DNA of 17,195 nucleotides from DASUFH01 sp036274645. Its GTDB lineage: Bacteria > Acidobacteriota > Terriglobia > 20CM-2-55-15. Of this stretch, positions 8,301-13,933 are shown piece after piece (the stretch's first letter is position 1; every line of letters begins with the position of its first letter). A program made the translations under genes and the position numbers. Below the pieces are notes generated by a model that searched no databases, was not told where the DNA came from, and worked only from the letters and a program-made list of their open reading frames with translations. The stretch covers positions 1 to 17,195 of the forward strand of contig DASUFH010000343.1 of the NCBI GenBank assembly GCA_036274645.1, given 5' to 3'.

Positions 8301-10020
8301 GGGCCGCGGTCCCGGTCTGGACCACATAGTCTTCGGCGCGGATCCGGACGACGAAACTGCCGTAGGTCGCGATGATCGTTCCGTGCCCGGCGACTTCCCG
8401 GTTGCTCTCGTCGGTGACGCGCGCCTCAACCCGGTAGCGCATGTCGTATTTATCCCTGGAAACCGGCGTCGGTATGGTGACCATCGCTTTTCCATCGGCG
8501 TCCAGCTGAACGGACTGCTCGGAGATCTCCTCGCCGGCATAATCGCCATATTCTTCGCCGTCGAATTCGTCGTCGTAGTCCTCGCCGCGCGGATAGAACC
8601 AGTAGCGGGACGCGTGCGTGACGACTTTGACTTTCCCGAACGCCACCGGCTCTCCAAAATAGTACCGGGCTTCAATGCGAACGGTGACCGGCTCGCCCTG
8701 AAGAACCCGCGGCTTCTCGGGCGTCACTTTCACTTCGTATTCGGGCTTCTTGTATTCCTCCACCTGAAAGTTGCCATTCGCGCTGCCGTCGCCCGCGCGA
8801 ATGGTGACGGCGTAATAACCGAGCAGCGCGGAGGCGGGAAGGACGAACTCATCGTTAACGGTCCCGGTCGCGGATACGGGCAGCGTCTTTCGATAGATGG
8901 GGTTGCCCTCCGGATCGGTGATCTCGACATCGACCTGTTTGCGCGTGATCAACTGGTAACCGGACGGTGTATCCGAACGCAGGATGGATTTGAAATACAC
9001 CGTGTGCCCCGGACGGTAGACGGGACGGTCGGTATAAACGTATCCCCAGAGCGACCGATCCGTGTTCGTTTCGAGCGACCCGCCGTAGACGGCATTGGCG
9101 GCGAAGTCGTCGCCGCGCCGGACCAGCACCAGGATGTTTTCCGGCGCAGAAGTGGTCTCCATGCGCGTATCGCTGACTCCCGACGCGTCCGTCTTCATCG
9201 CCGTCAACGTCTTGCCGTCCGCGATGATGTCCACCTGTCCGTCCTGAATGGGCGCGCCGGTCCCCCGGTCCACAACGAAATTCAGGATGCGGCCCGGAGC
9301 GGTCTTGGTGATCACCGCCACGCCGGTGATCGAAACAATGGTGTAGGCGCGCAAATCGCCGTTGGTCGCCTCGACGAGATAGAGTCCTCCGGTCGATACC
9401 GGCAGCGTCACGCTCCGGTATTCCCACGGACGCGCCGTGGAGAAGCGCTCACTCCAGACGGCCACCACCTGCTGAGCGTTGAGCAGCGGTATGGCCGGAT
9501 AGGTCTCTGTTCCTTTTCCGGTAGTGGCCGGCTTCGGCGGCGCCTGCTCGCGGGCCAGCCGCCGATCGCGAATTTCCGCGCGCGAATCGGGAGAGTATTG
9601 CCGGCGAACAATGTTGCGCAGGCTTGAGCGCAGGCCAAGCTTCCAGCGATGGAACTTTTCGATGAGCGTCGTCTCACGACGCAGACGCGGCGCCTGGCCG
9701 CCGAACTGATGAGGATCTTCCAGGTTCTGGAAGAAGGCCACCGGATCGTTCACCCTGTACATCCGGAACTCGAGCGAACCGACCCGATGGGTGCTGACCT
9801 GGATGGAGGGCGTTTCCTTATAGAAGGTGGCGCTCGAACTGAGCGAAAAATACGGATTGTCCTGCCCATCCTGCGCCGCCGCCTTTGACGCTGGAACGGA
9901 ACACAGCAACAGCGCGGCCAACGCGCCCATCCATACGCGCGCGCGCAACAATCGTCTCAGCCGGCCGCAACGGGAATTCGGCGGATTCGTTCTCCCGTTT
10001 TCTATCGCAGGATGTTCCAT
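5305..10020 (-). CDS. Bacterial alpha-2-macroglobulin with thioester (envelope protease trap)
   Basis: The 1571-residue length is typical of bacterial macroglobulins. A secretion signal lies at about residues 29-50 after an unusually long arginine-rich N-terminus; the segment ends in AAAQD and has no convincing lipobox. Macroglobulin beta domains follow, including the MG2 motif DRPVYRPGHTVYFK (331-344). An acidic loop at 479-503 is rich in Asp, Glu and Tyr. The A2M signature follows near 870-960 (FPDTAFWAAAIRTDANGRGE, then DALTTWRVTARAVT). The thioester motif CVEQ is at 1092-1095 in YPYGCVEQTMSSF, leading into the alpha-helical thioester domain. Members of this family trap attacking proteases covalently after bait-region cleavage, in the periplasm or at the surface. 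The ATG at 10020 has GGGAG seven nt upstream and overlaps the preceding YfaT-like gene by 19 bp. That pairing matches E. coli yfaT-yfaS rather than the yfhM-pbpC arrangement, since no PBP1C gene is present. Confidence 0.93.
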   Translation of the reverse strand: MEHPAIENGRTNPPNSRCGRLRRLLRARVWMGALAALLLCSVPASKAAAQDGQDNPYFSLSSSATFYKETPSIQVSTHRVGSLEFRMYRVNDPVAFFQNLEDPHQFGGQAPRLRRETTLIEKFHRWKLGLRSSLRNIVRRQYSPDSRAEIRDRRLAREQAPPKPATTGKGTETYPAIPLLNAQQVVAVWSERFSTARPWEYRSVTLPVSTGGLYLVEATNGDLRAYTIVSITGVAVITKTAPGRILNFVVDRGTGAPIQDGQVDIIADGKTLTAMKTDASGVSDTRMETTSAPENILVLVRRGDDFAANAVYGGSLETNTDRSLWGYVYTDRPVYRPGHTVYFKSILRSDTPSGYQLITRKQVDVEITDPEGNPIYRKTLPVSATGTVNDEFVLPASALLGYYAVTIRAGDGSANGNFQVEEYKKPEYEVKVTPEKPRVLQGEPVTVRIEARYYFGEPVAFGKVKVVTHASRYWFYPRGEDYDDEFDGEEYGDYAGEEISEQSVQLDADGKAMVTIPTPVSRDKYDMRYRVEARVTDESNREVAGHGTIIATYGSFVVRIRAEDYVVQTGTAARMLIQATDYDSRPIETAARIELRPARSGPKRPDPIYVGEARTGADGKAEASVPISSGGSFEVTVVAQTPEGREVSSNAYVWATGAGAADRFSRPGEMIELVPDKKSYKPGDVARILITAAAPDAHVLVTVEGRAIASYEVARLDDGTLTVSVPIKAESVPNVYVNAVFLKDGKQYEGSKELRVPPTERELTVEIEPSKKQFKPGEPAVFAVSTKDSEGRPVSAEVSVGIVDEALYAVKPDSTRDIVKFFYGTSYNHINTYSSLRYYFTGASGKKQMRLTEIRPPTALGQLKPERLVEPRIRKAFPDTAFWAAAIRTDANGRGEARMEFPDALTTWRVTARAVTADTRVGSVVDRTIVRKNLVVRLAVPRFFTEGDRVIVSALVHNYLESEKKTTVSLTVEGLEVIEGATKEVTIPSRADIRVDWTVRAGADTMARLTAKALTNEESDAMELTLPVVPYGVKLDHAQSGSLAGTNSAVAPITFPPKASPASRNLEIRIAPSIGGAVFGALGYLSTYPYGCVEQTMSSFLPNVIVTRALKDLNIRSGIDEAALTKKTREGLQRLYDFQHEDGGWGWWQTDDSGAFMTAYVVAGMAQAKAAGINIRDGSLERGVAWLGKEFDQSDRVIPEMRAYLLYALTLGGVTDRAKIDSVWAQRGRMETYGLAFLGLALDRAGDSTRAGEIAATLEGRAMSNDREAWWPSDRDWMLDFYGDTTPETTAHVLKLLVKLRPKSPLLPKAALWLAANRSAGYYWSSTKQTAMVVYGLVDYLKASGELEANSHVRVLVDGREVLAKTFTPEDALSIDVPSVRVNAPDLAAAAHEVRIEKDGGGTVYWDVRANYVSTEEKLTRTGTVALNLLRDYYVLVPETVRDRIVHRLTEISGPLHPGDVIAVRLTISGGAWRYLMAEDPIPAGTEFIAREDLYELSERPPWWQTYYTRREFHDDRATFFQTRFQGQTQYFYLLKVVNPGEFRANPARVEPMYQPEFLSATESRALAVNP

Positions 10021-11003
10021 CGGTAGACTCCCAGAAAATTCGGGTTGGCCGGCGTCGGACGCCAGCGTGGCTCAGGGTGATTGGAAAGGTCGGCAATCGA
10101 TGGACGCCGGATCTCGCCCGGACCATCGTCCGACGGGCCCGTGTGATAGACCACCCATGGTCCTCCGGCGCTCCCGGACTGGCTCTGTTCGAGAAAGATC
10201 ATGGCGTGGTCCGGCATCCGCTGGCTCTCCTGACGGTAGAAGAGCAGATCCCCCTGCCGGGCCACGCGAATATCGCGACCAATCAGGTACGTGTTGAACC
10301 GGCGCAAGGTATCGGCGTCGGCAAACTGCGCGAAAGCGCCGTCGGGCACACGGAAGAGACCGTCGCCCAGCGGCGTATAGGGATAGTGGTAGCGGTGGAT
10401 CGGGGAAAGCGCCGGAACAACGTCGAGGCGCAGGCCGCTGGCCCATTCGCTGTCGTGTTCCCGCAGCGCCTCGCGGTAAGCAAAACGCAGAAGCGCGGCG
10501 CAATCCACGATCTCCGGAGACCGCCGGACCGGTTCCGTTGCGTATGCCGCCTCCGCCAGCCACGCAAACCACTGGCGGAAGGCATCGGCGTCCTGACCAT
10601 CGAGACGAAGCGCGTCGGGAAGGCCGTCACCGAAGCTGTCTGTCGTGTCCGCCGTGACCCGGACCGCAATGCGCACCGGCGCGAATCCCGGCGCGCCGGC
10701 TTCGAGTTCAGCCGTGCCGGACAGCACACCAGCCCGAAGCGTGGATTCCGTACGTCCGTTCTCCGCCCATACACGATCAATCGATACGCGCCGCGCGCCA
10801 TCGGTCAGGCGGATTGTCGCCGGCGCCGCGCCAATCACGAGGGCAACCGTCGATACGCCGTCCGCCGGGAGCGTGATTTCTCGCGCGCTGACAAAGAGTT
10901 CCGCAGGACCACGCGTATCGGGATAGGCCTGAACGATCCAGATGGCGATCGCCACCACCGCCACCACCGGCCCGAGCCGCGCCGCCGTTCCTCGAAGGGT
11001 CAT
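10002..11003 (-). CDS. DUF1175 / YfaT-like protein with NlpC/P60-like Cys-His motifs
   Basis: The protein has 333 residues. A single hydrophobic segment (about residues 9-26) is a signal anchor. An Ig-like region follows at about 33-118 (LFVSAREITLPADGVST is reminiscent of invasin-type bacterial Ig repeats). The C-terminal part matches the DUF1175 family (E. coli YfaT) in context and pattern. It contains DCAALLRFAY with Cys168, GDLLFY at 251-256, and PDHAMIFL with His266; YHTG with His287 comes later. This order (DC near the helix start, GDLLFY, then a His before a hydrophobic strand) is that of NlpC/P60 papain-like hydrolases, so a cell-wall or amide hydrolase activity is plausible, though not established for YfaT. 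It is the first gene of the operon and overlaps the macroglobulin gene by 19 bp. The ATG at 11003 has no clear Shine-Dalgarno sequence. It is longer than YfaT because of the Ig-like extension. Confidence 0.82.
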   Translation of the reverse strand: MTLRGTAARLGPVVAVVAIAIWIVQAYPDTRGPAELFVSAREITLPADGVSTVALVIGAAPATIRLTDGARRVSIDRVWAENGRTESTLRAGVLSGTAELEAGAPGFAPVRIAVRVTADTTDSFGDGLPDALRLDGQDADAFRQWFAWLAEAAYATEPVRRSPEIVDCAALLRFAYREALREHDSEWASGLRLDVVPALSPIHRYHYPYTPLGDGLFRVPDGAFAQFADADTLRRFNTYLIGRDIRVARQGDLLFYRQESQRMPDHAMIFLEQSQSGSAGGPWVVYHTGPSDDGPGEIRRPSIADLSNHPEPRWRPTPANPNFLGVYRWNILR

Positions 11004-11062
11004 CGTGACTAGAGATCATGCGATGGACATACAGAAGAAAACAATGTGGTTTCCCACGGTAC

Positions 11063-11110
11063 GGAAAAAGGGGGGACAGCCTCCGGAGGCTGTCCCCTTG
11101 ACGTTTTTCC
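11063..11110. repeat. Palindromic repeat (GGGACAG family) between the divergent macroglobulin operon and serS
   Basis: Perfect 13-bp arms meet without a spacer: GGGGACAGCCTCC (11072-11084) and GGAGGCTGTCCCC (11085-11097). An outer pairing of GGAAAAA (11063-11069) with TTTTTCC (11104-11110) continues the stem with a small bulge. The core is shared with the elements at 12421-12546 and 13778-13806. It lies in the 125-bp gap between two divergently transcribed genes, where promoters are expected, so it may affect their expression. Confidence 0.75.
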
Positions 11111-11112
11111 AT

Positions 11113-11118
11113 TACAAT
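11113..11118 (+). promoter_or_regulatory. Possible -10 box of serS (TACAAT)
   Basis: TACAAT differs from the consensus at one position. It would place the transcription start at about 11124-11126, only 3-5 nt before the serS ATG, giving a nearly leaderless mRNA. That fits the absence of a Shine-Dalgarno sequence before serS. The corresponding -35 (CTGTCC, 11090-11095) falls in the palindromic repeat and is poor. Confidence 0.3.
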
Positions 11119-11128
11119 TGAATACCTT

Positions 11129-12415
11129 ATGCTCGATCTCAATTACTTGCGCGACAACCTCGATGAAGCGCGGGAACTGCTTGCCCGCCGCGGATTCAAC
11201 CTGGATGTGGATACGTTTCAGACGCTCGACCGTGAGCGGAAACAACTTCTCGTGGAAACCGAGCGCCTGCGGCAGGCGCGAAACACCGCGTCGGAGGAAA
11301 TTGCGCAGCTGGTGCGCGAAAAGGCGGACGTGACCGCGAAGCGGAACGAAGTCAAGGCGGTCGGCCAAAAGATCAAGGATCTGGAAGACGCGCTGAGAAC
11401 AGCCGAAGCCCGCCTGTTCGATTTCGCCACGGTCATTCCCAATCTGCCCGACCCGGCGGCGCCCGCCGGCGTCACCGAAGAGCAGAACCTGGAAGTGCGG
11501 CGCGTCGGCGAACCGCGCAAGTTCGATTTCACGCCAAAGGCGCACTGGGACATCGGCCCGCAGCTCGGAATCCTCGATATGGAGCGCGGCGCCAAGGTCA
11601 CCGGAGCGCGTTTCTATTTTCTTGCCGGACAGGGCGCGCGGCTCGAGCGCGCGCTGGTTTCGTTCATGCTCGACATTCAGACGCGGGAGCGCGGCTACAC
11701 GGAACTGGCGACACCCTACATGGTCAACCGCGCATCGATGTTCAGCACGGGCAATCTGCCGAAGTTCGAGGCCGATCTGTTCTGGCTCAAGGAGCCCGAT
11801 TACGCGCTGATTCCGACTGCGGAGGTGCCGGTCACGAACCTCTACCGCGACGAGATCCTCGACGGCGCGCGTCTTCCGCTGAAGTTCACGGCGTTCACGC
11901 CCTGCTTCCGCAGCGAGGCGGGATCCTATGGCAAGGATGTGCGCGGCATCTTCCGCGTGCACCAGTTCCACAAGTGTGAACTGGTCAAGTTCTGCCGGCC
12001 GGAAGAATCCAACAACGAACTCGAGAAGCTGACCAGCGACGCGGAAGAAATTCTCAAACGCCTGGAATTACCCTACCGGGTTGTACTTCATTGCGCGGGC
12101 GACATGGGATTCGGCGCAGCCAAGGGCTACGACCTGGAAGTCTGGCTGCCCGGACAGAACACGTATCGCGAGATCTCGTCCTGCAGCAACTTCAGCGACT
12201 TTCAGGCGCGGCGCGCCAATATCCGTTACCGTCCGGAGCCGGGCGCCAAACCGCGGCTCGTACACACATTGAACGGCTCGGGCCTGGCGGTGGGACGGGC
12301 GTGGATCGCGATCGTCGAAAACGGCCAGCAGGCCGATGGAACGGTCGTGATTCCCAAAGCGCTGAGGCCGTATCTGGATGGCCAGGACGTCATCCGGCCG
12401 CAGACCGCGATCTAA
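11129..12415 (+). CDS. serS: Seryl-tRNA synthetase
   Basis: The 428-residue length and start (MLDLNYLRDNLDEARELLARRG) are typical of bacterial class II SerRS, so the ATG at 11129 is secure. Residues about 27-105 are the charged tRNA-binding coiled coil. The catalytic domain shows TAEVPVTNLYRDEIL, motif 2 around 253-265 (FTPCFRSEAG), the segment RVHQFHKCELVKF, and motif 3 near 380-400 (LNGSGLAVGRAWIAIVENGQ). The enzyme charges tRNA-Ser, and also tRNA-Sec where present, with serine in the cytoplasm. It is the only clear housekeeping gene in the window. It converges with the sugar dehydrogenase gene, and its TAA lies 5 bp before a perfect 49-bp inverted repeat that probably terminates both transcripts. 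No Shine-Dalgarno sequence precedes the start. No T-box-type leader is visible, as there is only about 30 nt between the upstream palindrome and the ATG. Confidence 0.97.
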   Translation: MLDLNYLRDNLDEARELLARRGFNLDVDTFQTLDRERKQLLVETERLRQARNTASEEIAQLVREKADVTAKRNEVKAVGQKIKDLEDALRTAEARLFDFATVIPNLPDPAAPAGVTEEQNLEVRRVGEPRKFDFTPKAHWDIGPQLGILDMERGAKVTGARFYFLAGQGARLERALVSFMLDIQTRERGYTELATPYMVNRASMFSTGNLPKFEADLFWLKEPDYALIPTAEVPVTNLYRDEILDGARLPLKFTAFTPCFRSEAGSYGKDVRGIFRVHQFHKCELVKFCRPEESNNELEKLTSDAEEILKRLELPYRVVLHCAGDMGFGAAKGYDLEVWLPGQNTYREISSCSNFSDFQARRANIRYRPEPGAKPRLVHTLNGSGLAVGRAWIAIVENGQQADGTVVIPKALRPYLDGQDVIRPQTAI

Positions 12416-12420
12416 TGGGG

Positions 12421-12546
12421 GGAATTAGGGACAGAGAGGAAATTAGGGACAGCCTCCGAATTCGCAGCGGGTAATATCTCGATACAGCTGGGGTTTTCGC
12501 TGCGAATTCGGAGGCTGTCCCTAATTTCCTCTCTGTCCCTAATTCC
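12421..12546. repeat. Perfect 49-bp inverted repeat, likely bidirectional terminator / MITE-like element
   Basis: The left arm at 12421-12469 and right arm at 12498-12546 are exact reverse complements over 49 bp, around a 28-bp loop. Each arm carries AATTAGGGACAG twice: first followed by AGAGG, then by CCTCCG. The arm includes the GGGACAGCCTCC core of the other elements. It fills the gap between the convergent serS and dehydrogenase genes; its right arm contains the last codon and TAG stop of the dehydrogenase. An exact long repeat suggests recent insertion. A long stable hairpin at a convergent junction would stop or stabilise transcripts from both sides. Confidence 0.88.
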
Positions 12547-13750
12547 GTGCCGCCGGTTCAATCTTCAATATCACTCCGGCATCTTCATCGGTGAGGAGGT
12601 ACAGCAGCCCGTCCGGCCCCTGCCGCACGTCTCGAATGCGCTGTCTCAGATCGCGCAGGAGGGATTCGCGACGCAGTTCGCCGTCCCCGTTGAGAACGAT
12701 GCGCTGCAACTGCCCCGTGCCGGGGATGCGCGCTTCCACCATTCCCCCCACAAACAGATTGTCCTTCCACGCCGGAAACGCGTCGCCGGTATAAAACGCC
12801 ATGCCGGAAGTCGCGATCGATGGAACCCAGAACAGGAAGGGCGCCTCCAGATCGGCGCGCCACACGGCGGGCCAGGGTTTGCCATCGTAATTGTGGCCAT
12901 AGCTGACGATGGGCCACCCATAGTTCCGTCCCCGCAGAATGACGTTGATTTCATCGCCCCCCTGCGGTCCCTGTTCGGTTTCCCAGAGCGCGCCCGTCGT
13001 GGGATGAAAGGCGAGACCGAGTTGATTCCGGTGTCCCAGGGAATAAATCTCGGGTTTGAACCCGGGCTTGTCGACGAACGGATTGTCGGGCGGAACACTG
13101 CCATCGTCGCGGAAGCGCAGAATCTTTCCTTTGTGATTGTCCGGGTCCTGCGCGCGGCTGTCGCCGTCGGCGCCGGTCCCGCCCAGCGCCATATACAAAA
13201 GACCGTCCGCCCCAAACGCCAGGCGCGTCGCGCCGCCGGGATTACCCTGTCCGCGGGAATCGGCGACGAAGATTTCCTTGAGATCGACGAGCGCTCCACC
13301 TGCCAGCCGGGCGCGGGCCAGCGCGGTTGTCACTCCGTAATCTGCGCTTTTCGAGTACGTGAGGTAAACGAACTGGTTTGCAGCAAAGCGCGGGTGCGGC
13401 AACACTTCCATCAGGCCGTTGAGGCCGCCGTGCCGGACCTCCGGGACACCGGCAACCGGGTTTGGATCGAGGATTCCGTTGCGGACAACCCGTAAACGCC
13501 CGTCCCGCTCCGTCACCAGCATCTCGCCGCCCGGAATCCAGGCGAGACTCCACGGATGGGAGAGCCCGCGAGTCAGGATCGAAACCCGGATACGCGTTCC
13601 CGGCTCGTAGGTGTCATAGGTCCAGGGACCGTCTCCAAGCGACGGCGCTGGCCGCCCGCGCTGCGCGAGCCCGAAGGTCACAAGAATGAGCGCCGCAGCC
13701 GCGACGCCCAGAACCCGTCGAAAACCGTTTCGCGATAGCGCCAGCGTCAT
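12539..13750 (-). CDS. Secreted PQQ-dependent aldose sugar dehydrogenase
   Basis: The protein has 403 residues. An N-terminal hydrophobic segment (about 12-29) is a signal peptide. The rest is a six-bladed beta-propeller of the glucose/sorbosone dehydrogenase family (soluble PQQ-GDH, E. coli YliI). Visible signature segments are LSHPWSLAWIPGGEMLVTER (63-82), HGGLNGLMEVLPHPRFAANQ (107-126), LGHRNQLGLAFHPTTGALWE (238-257), GPQGGDEINVI (261-271) and RNYGWPIVSYG (275-285). Enzymes of this family oxidise aldose sugars at C1 in the periplasm with PQQ as cofactor, passing electrons to the respiratory chain. No PQQ synthesis genes lie nearby, so the cofactor must come from elsewhere in the genome or from outside. 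GAGAGG six nt before the ATG at 13750 supports the start. The last Asn codon and the stop codon are supplied by an inserted palindromic repeat, but the protein is full length for the family. Confidence 0.92.
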   Translation of the reverse strand: MTLALSRNGFRRVLGVAAAALILVTFGLAQRGRPAPSLGDGPWTYDTYEPGTRIRVSILTRGLSHPWSLAWIPGGEMLVTERDGRLRVVRNGILDPNPVAGVPEVRHGGLNGLMEVLPHPRFAANQFVYLTYSKSADYGVTTALARARLAGGALVDLKEIFVADSRGQGNPGGATRLAFGADGLLYMALGGTGADGDSRAQDPDNHKGKILRFRDDGSVPPDNPFVDKPGFKPEIYSLGHRNQLGLAFHPTTGALWETEQGPQGGDEINVILRGRNYGWPIVSYGHNYDGKPWPAVWRADLEAPFLFWVPSIATSGMAFYTGDAFPAWKDNLFVGGMVEARIPGTGQLQRIVLNGDGELRRESLLRDLRQRIRDVRQGPDGLLYLLTDEDAGVILKIEPAARN

Positions 13751-13777
13751 ATTCAGCCTCTCGGTTTTTGTTGGTCA

Positions 13778-13806
13778 TGGGGACAGCCTCCGGGAGGCTG
13801 TCCCCA
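13778..13806. repeat. Palindromic repeat (GGGACAG family) between the dehydrogenase and DUF3604 genes
   Basis: GGGGACAGCCTCC (13779-13791) and GGAGGCTGTCCCC (13793-13805) are perfect 13-bp arms around one G; the flanking T and A extend them to 14 bp. It is nearly identical to the core at 11072-11097. It sits in the 5' region of the divergent dehydrogenase gene (start at 13750) and just before the probable promoter of the DUF3604 operon. Confidence 0.75.
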
Positions 13807-13810
13807 ATTC

Positions 13811-13840
13811 TGGACACCCCCGGCGCGCGCCGAATATACT
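13811..13840 (+). promoter_or_regulatory. Probable sigma70-type promoter of the DUF3604 operon
   Basis: TGGACA (13811-13816) and TATACT (13835-13840), each one base from consensus, are 18 nt apart. Transcription would start near 13847 and leave a leader of about 85 nt. Confidence 0.5.
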
Positions 13841-13933
13841 TCAACCGTTTTCCAAATCGATGGAACAGCTCTGCAGTCGTTCTGAGCGGCGGCGATGCGC
13901 GTGGCGCCCGCCGCGTTTCTATCTGGAGGCATG

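Noticed and set aside
8383..9627. A 414-residue plus-strand open frame opposite the macroglobulin gene
   Set aside because: The minus-strand frame carries clear macroglobulin domains through this interval; the plus-strand translation is a shadow of GC-rich codon use.
11004..11128. T-box riboswitch upstream of the aminoacyl-tRNA synthetase gene
   Set aside because: The gap is too short and is taken up by the palindromic repeat; no T-box sequence or antiterminator-terminator pair is visible.
13895..13933. Upstream in-frame ATG at 13895 as start of the DUF3604 gene
   Set aside because: It would add 12-13 residues ahead of a normal signal peptide, while GGAGG lies just before the ATGs at 13931/13934.
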